Assembly: GCA_027306595.1 (NCBI GenBank)
Contig: DAHUZI010000016.1
Location: forward strand, 1 to 64,000
Length of the DNA: 64,000 nucleotides
Reading direction: 5' to 3'
Source of the DNA: Candidatus Dormiibacterota bacterium
Lineage (GTDB): Bacteria; Chloroflexota; Dormibacteria; Aeolococcales; Bog-877
Position numbers and translations under genes: made by a program. Position 1 is the stretch's first letter; every line of letters begins with the position of its first letter. Below the pieces are notes generated by a model that was not told the DNA's origin, did not search any database, and saw nothing but the letters and a program-made list of their open reading frames with translations. Below are positions 17,758 to 26,919 of the stretch, piece by piece.

Positions 17758-19575
17758 ATGAGACGCGTGCATATGGCGGCCGCGGCCCGCCACCGGATAG
17801 CGGTGACAGTTGCCGGGATCGCAGTCGCGCTGGCGGCGCTGGCGACGGCGGGCGGTGGAGCCGCGGGGGCGGCCGCCGCGCCCCGGACGGGTCCGTCCGG
17901 AACGGTGACCTTCGCCGACGGGGCGGGGCAGAGCCCCAACTACATCTTCCCGATCACCCCCGGGGCCCAGTACGGCATCAACAACCTCACCTACTTCCAG
18001 CCCCTGCTGTATCGGAACCTGTACTGGATCGGCAAGGGAACCCAGCTGGTGCCCAACCCGGTCCTGAGCCTCGCCGACCCGCCGGTCTTCCTCAACCACG
18101 ACCGCGGGGTTCGGATCACCCTCAAGCCGTACCGATGGTCGGACGGCGCCCCGGTGACGACCCGTGACGTCCAGTTCTTCTTCAACCTGCTGCGAGCCAA
18201 CAAGGAGCAGTGGGGCGGGTACGTGACCGGGGACTTCCCCGACTTCGTCACCAAGTTCACGATCGACAGCCCGAGGACCTTCACCCTCAGCTTCGACCGG
18301 GCCTACGCCCCGGCCTGGTTGATCAACAACGAGCTGCCGACCTTCGTGCCGCTGCCGCAGCAGTCGTGGGACCGCACGTCGGCCGGCGGGCCGGTGGGCA
18401 ACTATGACCTCACCACCAAGGGTGCGCAGAAGGTCTATGCCTTCCTCAACAAGCAGTCCGCGACGCTGTCGACCTACGCCACCGATCCCCTGTGGCGGGT
18501 GGTCGATGGACCCTATCGGCTCACCGCCTTCAACTCCTCGACCGGCTACGCTGTCTTCCAGCCCAACCCCGGCTACAGCGGGCCGGTGAAGTCGAAGATC
18601 GCCAAGCTCATCGAGCTGCCCTTCACCAGCAACGCCGCTGAGTTCGACGCCCTGCGGGCCGGCGAGATCGACTACGGCTACATCCCCTACACCGACCTCT
18701 CGCTGAAGCCGACCTTCACCAGCCGGGGCGACCGGATCCAGGCCTGGCCGACGGTCGGGCTCAACTACGTGGTGCTCAACTTCACCAACAAGAAGTACGC
18801 GCCCTACTTCCGCCAGCTCTACATCCGCCAGGCCCTCCAGCTGACCATCAACCAACCCCTTTGGATTCGGACCATCCTGAAGGGGTACGGCTACCCGGAC
18901 TACGGCCCGGTGCCGGTCCAGCCGAAGAGCCCCTACGTCAGCCGCTACGAGGCGGACAATCCCTACCCGTACAGCCCCGGCCGGGCCGCCCGGCTGCTCA
19001 CCGCTCACGGCTGGAAGGTGGTCAAGAACGGCACCACCACCTGCGTGCGCCCCGGGCGCGGGGCCAACGCCTGCGGCGCCGGAATCCCCAAGGGCGCGCC
19101 CCTCACCTTCAACGTCATCTACTCCTCCGGGTCGGTCACGACCGACCAGGAGTTCCAGGACTGGAAGTCGGCGTCGACCGCGATCGGGCTCACCCTCAAC
19201 CTCTCGTCGGTCCCCTTCAACACCGTGATCACGATCGCCAACCCCTGCACCAAGGGCCCCACCTGCACCTGGCAGCTGGCCTCCTGGGGGGGCTGGAGCT
19301 TCGGCACCCCGTACCCGACCGGGGGCCAGCTGCTCTCCCCGGCCAACGCGGGCGGGTACGCGGACCCGGTCAATGACGCCAACGTGCGCGCCACCCATGT
19401 GAGCGGGAATCCCAACGCCATGGTCGTCTACGAGAACTACGTGGCGAAGACCCTGCCCCTGGTCTGGCTGGCGAACCAGCCCCTGCAGATCTCAGTGATC
19501 GCCAAGCGGCTGCACGGGGTCGTGCAGAACGCGGTGTCGGCGCTGAGCCCGGAGTACTGGACGGTGACGGGCTGA
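17758..19575 (+). CDS. ABC transporter substrate-binding protein, family 5 (peptide/nickel type), orphan
   Basis: Signal-peptide-like N-terminus; YRWSDGAPVTTRDVQFFFNLLRANK; KGYGYPDYGPVPVQP; no adjacent permease genes. Confidence 0.85.
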   Translation: MRRVHMAAAARHRIAVTVAGIAVALAALATAGGGAAGAAAAPRTGPSGTVTFADGAGQSPNYIFPITPGAQYGINNLTYFQPLLYRNLYWIGKGTQLVPNPVLSLADPPVFLNHDRGVRITLKPYRWSDGAPVTTRDVQFFFNLLRANKEQWGGYVTGDFPDFVTKFTIDSPRTFTLSFDRAYAPAWLINNELPTFVPLPQQSWDRTSAGGPVGNYDLTTKGAQKVYAFLNKQSATLSTYATDPLWRVVDGPYRLTAFNSSTGYAVFQPNPGYSGPVKSKIAKLIELPFTSNAAEFDALRAGEIDYGYIPYTDLSLKPTFTSRGDRIQAWPTVGLNYVVLNFTNKKYAPYFRQLYIRQALQLTINQPLWIRTILKGYGYPDYGPVPVQPKSPYVSRYEADNPYPYSPGRAARLLTAHGWKVVKNGTTTCVRPGRGANACGAGIPKGAPLTFNVIYSSGSVTTDQEFQDWKSASTAIGLTLNLSSVPFNTVITIANPCTKGPTCTWQLASWGGWSFGTPYPTGGQLLSPANAGGYADPVNDANVRATHVSGNPNAMVVYENYVAKTLPLVWLANQPLQISVIAKRLHGVVQNAVSALSPEYWTVTG

Positions 19576-19653
19576 CCGTTCGCCGGCCACCGGCGGCTGC
19601 CCTCCGCGGCGTAGACTGCGCCGAGGGGGGCGGCCGTCGGGGTTCAGGGGACC

Positions 19654-19971
19654 ATGCGCGAGCTCCTCGATGACATCGATCGCTGGCGGACCGCTGGCCG
19701 GAAGGTCGCGATCTGCCGGGTGGTGGACCTTGAGGGCTCCGGGCCCCGGCTGCCTGGGGCGGCGATGGCGGTGAGCGAGGACGGGGAGGTTGCCGGATCC
19801 GTCTCCGGCGGCTGCGTCGAGGGGGCGGTGGTCGACGAGGCCCTCGCCATGCTTCGCGCGGGCGCGCCCGCGCACCTGGTCCGCTACGGGATCAGCGACG
19901 ATGACGCGTTCGCGGTCGGCCTGACCTGCGGCGGCACCATCCACCTCCTCATCGCCCCTTTGGACTGGTGA
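19654..19971 (+). CDS. XdhC/CoxI N-terminal domain protein
   Basis: RKVAICRVVDLEGSGPRLPGAAMAVSEDGEVAGSVSGGCVEGAVVDEA...LTCGGTIHLLIAPL. Confidence 0.88.
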   Translation: MRELLDDIDRWRTAGRKVAICRVVDLEGSGPRLPGAAMAVSEDGEVAGSVSGGCVEGAVVDEALAMLRAGAPAHLVRYGISDDDAFAVGLTCGGTIHLLIAPLDW

Positions 19972-20750
19972 GCGGGCGGTACGAGGCGCTCAGCCGCGCC
20001 CTGCGCTCCGGGGAGCCGGCGGCGCTGGCGACGGTCCTCGAGGGCGGCCCGGTCGGGGCCACGATCGTGGTGCGGCCCGGCGCCGAGGTGCTCGGCGCGC
20101 TCGGCGATCCCGAGCTCACCCGCGTGGTCGCCCGCGACGCCCTCGCCGCGCTGGGGGCGGGGCGGGGCGGGCTGCGCCACTACGGGCTGCGAGGGGAGGC
20201 CCGGCAGGGGGCGGTCACCGTCTTCCTCGAGGCCTTCGCCCCACCTCCGAGGATGGTCATCTTCGGGGCCGTCGACTTCACCGGCTCGCTGGCCCGGGTG
20301 GCGGCCGGGCTCGGCTATCGGGTGGTCGTGTGCGACGCCCGCGCCGCGTTCGCAACCGCGCGACGCTTCCCGCAGGCAAACGAGGTCGTGGTGGAGTGGC
20401 CCGAACGGTACCTGGCGCGCGTGGGCGACGCCCTCGGACCGGGGGACGCGGTCTGCGTCCTCACCCACGATCCCAAGTTCGACCTCCCGGCCATCGTCGC
20501 GGCCCTGCGGACCGAGGTGGGGTACCTCGGCGCCATGGGCTCCCGCCGAACCCACGGCCGTCGGCTTGAGGCGCTCCGGGCCATGGGGGTGTCGGAGGCC
20601 GACCTGGCGCGCGTCATGGCGCCCATAGGCCTGGACATCGGCGCCCGCACCCCCGAGGAGACCGCGATCGCGATCGCGGCCGAGATCATTGCCTGCGCCA
20701 GCGGCCGGCCGGCCCCCCGCCTTCGCGATCGGGAGGGGCCGATCCACTGA
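19968..20750 (+). CDS. XdhC Rossmann-domain protein
   Basis: RMVIFGAVDFTGSLARVAAGLGYRVVVCDARAAFATARRFP...VCVLTHDPKFDLPAIVAALRTEVGYLGAMGSRRTHGRR; GTGA overlap with upstream ORF. Confidence 0.9.
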   Translation: MSGRYEALSRALRSGEPAALATVLEGGPVGATIVVRPGAEVLGALGDPELTRVVARDALAALGAGRGGLRHYGLRGEARQGAVTVFLEAFAPPPRMVIFGAVDFTGSLARVAAGLGYRVVVCDARAAFATARRFPQANEVVVEWPERYLARVGDALGPGDAVCVLTHDPKFDLPAIVAALRTEVGYLGAMGSRRTHGRRLEALRAMGVSEADLARVMAPIGLDIGARTPEETAIAIAAEIIACASGRPAPRLRDREGPIH

Positions 20751-20798
20751 CCCGCGCGGCCGACGGCTGGCCCCCGGCCGCCGTCGCCGCGGCGGGAC

Positions 20799-22019
20799 TC
20801 ACCCGGAGCGCGGCCGGCCGGGGATGCGGCGCGCCCCGGGGGCCGCGCCCGGATCGGTTGCGGTGAGCACCGCTGCGAGCTGCTCCAGGCTCCGCAGATT
20901 GTGGACGGGGTGGAGGAGGTCGATGTGGGGGAGGGCGGCCGCCATCCCGCGCGCCGTGGGCGCGTACCCCGGATCGCCCATGAGCGGGTTGCCCCAGATC
21001 AGCCGCCAGCTCGAGCGTCGCAGCCGCGCGAGCTCCCGCCCCAGCCGCTCCGGCGAGCCCGTCTCCCACCCGTCGCTGACCACGACCGTGAGCGGTCGCC
21101 GGCTGAGGGCCCGCGGCCCCCAGCGGGTGCAGAGCTCATGCACCGCGTCCCCGATCCGAGTCCCGCCCGACCAGCCCGCCGACTGGCGCCCCACCGCCGC
21201 CAGCGCCTGGGTGGGGTCCCGCAGCCGCAGGGGCCGGCTGACCCGGGTGAGCGTCGTGCTGAACACGAACGCCTCGATCGGCGCCCCACCCCGCGCGGCC
21301 GCGTGGCCGAAGCGGAGGAGGACGCGGGCGTAGCGCTCCATCGAGCCGCTCACGTCGCAGAGGAGGAGGACCGGACGCAGACGGCGCCGGGGACGGCGGT
21401 GGTAGACGCGCAGCCATTCGCCGCCCGCGCGCAGGGCGGCGCGCCGGGTGCGGGCCCAGTCGATCTGGGGGCCGCGCCGCGCCGGCCGCCTCCGCCGGCT
21501 GCGGCGGGTGGGGAGCCCGATCCGCAGCTCCGCGATCGCGGCCGCGAGCTCGGCGAGCTCGGCGGGCGTGCACGCGCCGAAGTCGACGGTCGCCAGGCCC
21601 TCGTGCTCGGACGGGACCAGCCGATGACCGGGCCGCCGCCGCCCGCCCGCGCCGGGGGCGGCCGCGTCGGCGGCGCCGAGGTGGAGCGCGCGAGGTCCGG
21701 GGGCGATCGGCTTCGGGATGGCGTGCGCCTCGGCACCGCCGGCGGCGATGGCGAGCACGGTCTCGAACCGCAGGAGGTCCTCGCGCGAGCGGCACCAGCT
21801 GGCCCGCAGGGCGTGGGCCCAGCTGGTGCCGTCGGTGAGGCCGACCGCGGCCACGGCCTCGATTCCCACAAGCACATCGCCGGTCCCGAGGCGGAGCCCA
21901 GCGCCTCTGAGCCGGCGGGCGAGCCGCATCACGAGCAGCGCCAGCCCCTCCCCGGTGGCCGTCGGCTCCTCCTCCGCCCGCTTCACCCCGGGGCCGCCCA
22001 GCCGCTCAGGCATGCCCAC
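20799..22019 (-). CDS. CoxE-like VWA domain protein
   Basis: RRRLRPVLLLCDVSGSMERYARVLLRFGHAA...VFSTTLTRVSRPL...GGTRIGDAVHEL...VVVSDGWETG. Confidence 0.88.
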   Translation of the reverse strand: MGMPERLGGPGVKRAEEEPTATGEGLALLVMRLARRLRGAGLRLGTGDVLVGIEAVAAVGLTDGTSWAHALRASWCRSREDLLRFETVLAIAAGGAEAHAIPKPIAPGPRALHLGAADAAAPGAGGRRRPGHRLVPSEHEGLATVDFGACTPAELAELAAAIAELRIGLPTRRSRRRRPARRGPQIDWARTRRAALRAGGEWLRVYHRRPRRRLRPVLLLCDVSGSMERYARVLLRFGHAAARGGAPIEAFVFSTTLTRVSRPLRLRDPTQALAAVGRQSAGWSGGTRIGDAVHELCTRWGPRALSRRPLTVVVSDGWETGSPERLGRELARLRRSSWRLIWGNPLMGDPGYAPTARGMAAALPHIDLLHPVHNLRSLEQLAAVLTATDPGAAPGARRIPGRPRSG

Positions 22020-22983
22020 GGCTCCGCTCGAGGACCGCCGCCACCCCGGTGGCCCGGACGGTGGCGAGGTCCTCTTGGTACTTGAGCAGGCTGCCGAGCG
22101 TCAGATCGATCGCGGGGAGGCTGAGGTCGTCCGCACCCAGGGCGGCCAGGGCCCGGGTCCAGTCCAGGGTCTCGGCCACCCCCGGTGGCTTGTACAGGTC
22201 GAGCGCCCGCAGCTCGCCAACGAAGGCGGTCACCGCCCGCGCCAGCCGCTCGCCGACCCAGGGCAGTCGGGTCCTCACGATCCGCCGCTCGGTGTCGAGC
22301 GTTGGCAGCTCAAGCCAGTGGAACAGGCAGCGGCGCTTGATCGCGTCATGGAGCTCGCGGGTGCGGTTGGAGGTGAGGATCACGGCCGGCGGGTGCTCGG
22401 AGCGCACCGGCCCTAGCTCGGGGATCGTGACCTGCCAGTCGGACAGGAGCTCGAGGAGAAAGGCCTCGAACTCGTCGTCGGCCCGGTCGAGCTCGTCGAC
22501 GAGCAGGACCGGGCGACGCCCATCCTCGGGGTCGAGGGCCTGCAGGAGCGGCCGCCGGGCGAGGAACTCGGCCCCGTACAGGTTGACAGGACCGGACCCG
22601 CGCAGCTCCGTCTGGCGGATGGCGAGCAGCTGGCGGGGATGGTTCCACTCGTACAGGGCCTGGCCGATGTCGATCCCCTCGTAGCACTGGAGGCGGATCA
22701 GGGGCGCGTGGAGCACCTCGGCGAGCGCCTTGGCTAGCTCGGTCTTGCCACTGCCGGTCTCCCCCTCCAGCAGAAGCGGCCGCTCGAGGGCGATCGCGAG
22801 AAAGCAGCTGGTGGCGAGCGCCGGATCGGCGATGTACCCGGTGGCGAGCAGGGCGCGCTCGACCGCGGCGGGGTCTGGGAGCGCAGGCGCGCCCGGCCAG
22901 GCGGATGGGGTGGCGATCCCGCCAGCCGCCCTCGGCCTGCCCCCGCCGCCCTCCGGGGGACGGTCCGAGTCCGGGTTCGGCAT
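22006..22983 (-). CDS. MoxR/CoxD-family AAA+ ATPase
   Basis: LLLEGETGSGKTELAKALAEVLHAPLIRLQCYEGIDIGQALYEWNHPRQLL...PVLLVDELDRADDEFEAFLLE. Confidence 0.92.
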   Translation of the reverse strand: MPNPDSDRPPEGGGGRPRAAGGIATPSAWPGAPALPDPAAVERALLATGYIADPALATSCFLAIALERPLLLEGETGSGKTELAKALAEVLHAPLIRLQCYEGIDIGQALYEWNHPRQLLAIRQTELRGSGPVNLYGAEFLARRPLLQALDPEDGRRPVLLVDELDRADDEFEAFLLELLSDWQVTIPELGPVRSEHPPAVILTSNRTRELHDAIKRRCLFHWLELPTLDTERRIVRTRLPWVGERLARAVTAFVGELRALDLYKPPGVAETLDWTRALAALGADDLSLPAIDLTLGSLLKYQEDLATVRATGVAAVLERSRGHA

Positions 22984-23076
22984 GGAGCACGATCATAGTC
23001 CGGGGGTGGCGGCCGCCCCGCCGGGGCCGCCGACGCGGCGGGGCGGGGGCCGATCGGGCGGCGGGGAGGCCGCCGA

Positions 23077-24288
23077 TCACGCCGAACGGTCGGCTGCCTC
23101 CCCACCCGGCCCCGGGCGCGTGGATTGGGGGTGCGCGGCGCCAAGGCGCCCGGCCTCCCCCCCGACCGAGACCCCGGCGTGCTGGGCCAGTGCCACGATG
23201 AGGGCCTGGAGGGCGGCCACGTCGGCGGCCGCCCCGGCGGCGTCGGCCGCCGGCGGGGCGCCGCCGCGGACCGCGTCGGCGAAGGCCCCCAGCTGCCGAA
23301 GGAACCCGCTCTCGTGCCCGGCCCGCGACACGGTCTCGGTCCGCAGCGCGCCCGCCTGCCGCTCCACGGTCAGTCGGCTGCGTGCCTCGAGGAGGTAGGG
23401 GGCGGCAACGTCGAGCTGCACCCGCGCGTCGGTCCCGAGAACGGCGATCGCCTCCAGGTACTCGGGCTGCTCGGGCAGCCAGTTCCACGAGAGGACAAGG
23501 CGGCAGTCGGCGCCGAGATCGGCGACCGCCAGGATGCAGGGTGGCGTCGCGGCCGCCGGCGGCCAGGGCCACCATTCGGCGTGCTCGAAGCGATCGGGGA
23601 GCCCAAAGCCGAGGGCGCGCAGCAGGGCGAACTCATGCACCACCGAGCCGAGAAGGAGTCCGCGGTAGGCGCGCCCCCACGGCTCCGGCATCGGCCCGAT
23701 CGCCGCGCTGACCGCTCGCGCCTCGGCGGCCTCCGCCGCGGCCACCAGCGCCGGGTCGGCGTCGGTGTCGGGCTCCAGCCGCAGGTGCGCCACCTGGGAG
23801 GCGTCGGCCGGATGGCAGACGGTGACCCTGACAAGCCGTCGGGCTCGCACCGACCGGCAGGCCTGGGCCGCGGCCCCGACCAGGGGGTCGTAGGTCTTCA
23901 TGGTCCCGACCTGGAGGACGAGCCCGGCGGCGGCGGCCTGCCGTCCGAGCGCCCGGGCGGCGGCCACGGTGGCGCTGAGCGGCTTCTCCGCCAGGACGTG
24001 TCGACCGGCGGCCAGGCAGGCCCGGGCCAGCTCCGCGTGGCTCCCGGGGGTGGCGAGGAGGACCGCCTCCACGCCCGCGGCTCCGATCGCCGCCGCGGGC
24101 GACGTGGTCGCCAGCACCGAGGCGCCGTGCTCCGCGGCCACCCGCCGCGCCCTCGAGGGCGAGGCGTCACAGACGGCTCGGAGCGTGAACCGCCGGCGGA
24201 GCCTGCGGACCGCTGGCAGGTGGACGCCCTGGGTGACCGTGCCGGCCCCGATCACCGCCAGCCCCACCGGCTCGGGATCAGAACCCAT
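23077..24288 (-). CDS. Gfo/Idh/MocA-family oxidoreductase (candidate inositol/sugar dehydrogenase)
   Basis: VGLAVIGAGTVTQGVHLPAVRRLRRRFTLRAVCDASPSRARRVAAEHG...HVLAEKPLSATVAAARALG. Confidence 0.88.
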   Translation of the reverse strand: MGSDPEPVGLAVIGAGTVTQGVHLPAVRRLRRRFTLRAVCDASPSRARRVAAEHGASVLATTSPAAAIGAAGVEAVLLATPGSHAELARACLAAGRHVLAEKPLSATVAAARALGRQAAAAGLVLQVGTMKTYDPLVGAAAQACRSVRARRLVRVTVCHPADASQVAHLRLEPDTDADPALVAAAEAAEARAVSAAIGPMPEPWGRAYRGLLLGSVVHEFALLRALGFGLPDRFEHAEWWPWPPAAATPPCILAVADLGADCRLVLSWNWLPEQPEYLEAIAVLGTDARVQLDVAAPYLLEARSRLTVERQAGALRTETVSRAGHESGFLRQLGAFADAVRGGAPPAADAAGAAADVAALQALIVALAQHAGVSVGGEAGRLGAAHPQSTRPGPGGEAADRSA

Positions 24289-25264
24289 GTCGCCGCACCA
24301 CCTCGCGATTGTGCCGCTGCTCGGCGGTGATGGCGGCCACCGTGGTGTGAGGGCCCGGGATCACGTCCTGCTCGACGACCAGCCACCCCGCGTAGTCGGA
24401 GCCGCAGACCGCACCAAGGAAGGCCTCGACGTCGAGGTCGCCGGCGCCCAAGGCGCAGAACACGCCCTGGCTCCAGACCGATTCCATCGACGCCCCCTCG
24501 GCGACGCACCGCTGGAGCACATCCATCCGGCAGTCCTTGACATGGAGATGGTTGATGCGCGCCCGCCAGCTGTCCCAGGCGCGCATCGGGTCGCCGCCGC
24601 CGAGGAGGAGGTGTCCGGTGTCCAGGCAGAGCCCGATGTCGGTGAGCTCGAGCAGCCGCTCGATCTCGACCGGGGCCTCGACGTAGGTGCAGGCATGGTG
24701 GTGGAAGGTGGGCTCCAGGCCGCGGCGGCGAACGTGATCCGCGGCGATGCTGACCCGCGCGGCGAACGCCCCCCAGTCCGCATCCGGCAGGCGGATCTCG
24801 GGCCGGTCCCACCCCCGGCCGGGGTTGGCTCGTCGAATCGGCGAGCCGGCGTCGGCCAGCGTCGGCTTCGGCGGCGGGGCGCCGGCCGCGGCAGCGGCGA
24901 CGAAGAGGTCGAGGAGCCGGTCCAGCTCGCCGAGGTCGTCCGCGAAGCCGGCGGCGTCGGGGAACCGAAGCGAGATCCATCCGCCAGCCAGGGCAAGGCG
25001 GTGGGCCGTCAGGTTCTCCGCGATCGCGTCCACATCGCCGAGGTATCCGGGGGGACCGAGGTCGACGCCGTCGTAGCCGGCGTCAGCGAGGTCGGTCAGC
25101 AGGACGTCGGCGGCGACGAACGGCGGACCGGTCGGGGCCAGCTCGAACACCCCGTAGCTGACCGGTGCATTCGCCACCGCGCGCTCGGTCCCGCCGCGGC
25201 GGACCCCAGCCGGCCTGCGCTCCTGGCGACCGCTGCCGGTCCCGCCCGGCTCAGAGCGGTTCAT
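24278..25264 (-). CDS. sugar phosphate isomerase/epimerase, IolE-like (xylose isomerase-like TIM barrel)
   Basis: AGYDGVDLGPPGYLGDVDAIAENLTAHRLALAGGWISLRF...FHHHACTYVEAPVEIERLLELTDIGLCLDTGHLLLGGGDP...INHLHVKDC; ATGA overlap with glpD stop (alternative GTG start at 25177). Confidence 0.82.
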   Translation of the reverse strand: MNRSEPGGTGSGRQERRPAGVRRGGTERAVANAPVSYGVFELAPTGPPFVAADVLLTDLADAGYDGVDLGPPGYLGDVDAIAENLTAHRLALAGGWISLRFPDAAGFADDLGELDRLLDLFVAAAAAGAPPPKPTLADAGSPIRRANPGRGWDRPEIRLPDADWGAFAARVSIAADHVRRRGLEPTFHHHACTYVEAPVEIERLLELTDIGLCLDTGHLLLGGGDPMRAWDSWRARINHLHVKDCRMDVLQRCVAEGASMESVWSQGVFCALGAGDLDVEAFLGAVCGSDYAGWLVVEQDVIPGPHTTVAAITAEQRHNREVVRRHGF

Positions 25265-26832
25265 AGCGGCGCCGGCCCCCCGGCCGTGCGAAGCAGGGCC
25301 GCCACCCTGGCGATGACCGGCGCCTCCGCCAGCCCGCGCAGCCCCACGGTTGTCCGCCGCCGGAGCACGTCGTCCGGGGTCAGCGCCCACTCCTCGTCGA
25401 CCGCCCGGTGGACCTGGGCCCAGATGTCGGGTCCCCGGGGGTCGATCCGCTCCAGCCCCCCAGGCTGGGCGGCACCGCGGGCGACCAGGCGGTTCGCGTC
25501 GCTCCCGTACAGGTGCACGAGGTGGCGGCAGACGCTCGGATCCAGCGCCGGATACCGGCGCTCGAGGCGGGCGGCGGCGATCCGAAGCGCCTCGGGGGTG
25601 GCCAGCGTCCCCCCGGGCAGGGGCGCGTCGCTCAGGGTCAGGTGCCGCACCCCCAAATCTGCCCGCAGCATCGCCAGCGTCTCGTGGGCGATCCGCCGAT
25701 GGGTGGTGAGCTTGCCACCCGCGACCGACACCATCCCCGTCGGCCCTCGCACCAGGAGGCGCTCGCGTGGCGCTCGGGCTGGACCTCCCGGGAGGCGCGG
25801 CAGCACCCGCAGGCCGGCGAAGGTGGCCCGGATCGCCCCGGGGGCGAGCGTCGGCATGGTGAGGGCGGAGCGCGCCTCGTCGAGGACCGCAGCAACGTCG
25901 GCGTCGGTCACCGCGACCGCGTCGGGGTCGCCCTCGTAGGCGGTGTCGGTCGTGCCCAGGAGCAGCATGCCCTCCCAGGGGATGGCGAACGTCACCCGGT
26001 AGCGGTCGACGGGGGCGACCACCGCGGCCCGCCAGGGCTCGTCGAGCGGGAGCACGACATGGACGCCCTTGCTGAGCTGGGCCAGCGGTGGCGCGGCAGG
26101 GTCCTCCAGCCGCCGCACCGCGTCCACCCATGGACCGGCGGCGTTGATGACTGTGCGGGCCGCGACGCGAATCGGGTCGGGGGAGCCGGCGGCAACCACG
26201 GTGGCCGCGTGCCGATCGCCGGGGACCCGATCCAGCTCGACGACCCGCGCGTAGTTCAGGACCACCGCACCGGCCAGGGCCGCACCGCGGGCGGTGGCGA
26301 GGCAGAGACGGTGGTCGTGGGTGGTGGCATCCATGAACAGCCCGGCGCCGATGCAGTCATCGGTCCGCAGGGCTGGGACCAACCGGCAGGCGCGGGCGGG
26401 GGTGAGCAACCGGGCGTGCGCGTCGCGGAATGCGGAGAGGCTGGCGTAGAGCAGGAGGCCGGCCGCCAGGGTGGGGGCGCGATGGGGGCCGCCACGATAG
26501 GCGGGGAGGAGGAAGGGCAGCGGCCGCACCAGGTGCGGCGCGACCCGGTGCACCAGGACCCGGCGCTCGTGATGCGCCTCGCGCACACGACGGATGTCAC
26601 CGGTGGCGAGGTAGCGGAGTCCCCCATGCACGAGCTTGGATGACGCCGCCGACGTCGCGCCGCCGAGGTCACGCGCATCCAGGAGGGCCACACGAAGGCC
26701 TGCGGCGCTCGCCTCCAGCGCGATGCGGCTGCCGATGATGCCGGCACCGATGATGAGCAGGTCGAAGCATCCGCGAGTCAGCTCGGTGAGCGCATCGGCA
26801 CGGCGCCATGGTGTGGGCGGGGGAATGATCAC
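25261..26832 (-). CDS. glpD: glycerol-3-phosphate dehydrogenase/oxidase
   Basis: FDLLIIGAGIIGSRIALEASAAGLRVALLDARDLGGATSAASSKLVHGGLRYL; start uncertain (ORF opens at 26913). Confidence 0.88.
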   Translation of the reverse strand: MIIPPPTPWRRADALTELTRGCFDLLIIGAGIIGSRIALEASAAGLRVALLDARDLGGATSAASSKLVHGGLRYLATGDIRRVREAHHERRVLVHRVAPHLVRPLPFLLPAYRGGPHRAPTLAAGLLLYASLSAFRDAHARLLTPARACRLVPALRTDDCIGAGLFMDATTHDHRLCLATARGAALAGAVVLNYARVVELDRVPGDRHAATVVAAGSPDPIRVAARTVINAAGPWVDAVRRLEDPAAPPLAQLSKGVHVVLPLDEPWRAAVVAPVDRYRVTFAIPWEGMLLLGTTDTAYEGDPDAVAVTDADVAAVLDEARSALTMPTLAPGAIRATFAGLRVLPRLPGGPARAPRERLLVRGPTGMVSVAGGKLTTHRRIAHETLAMLRADLGVRHLTLSDAPLPGGTLATPEALRIAAARLERRYPALDPSVCRHLVHLYGSDANRLVARGAAQPGGLERIDPRGPDIWAQVHRAVDEEWALTPDDVLRRRTTVGLRGLAEAPVIARVAALLRTAGGPAPL

Positions 26833-26919
26833 CGCATCACCGGACCCGGTCTTCACCACGCGGGGGAATGTGCGCGATGCCAAGGGCGATCCCCTGCGAG
26901 GGACTGGTACCATGCGCCC

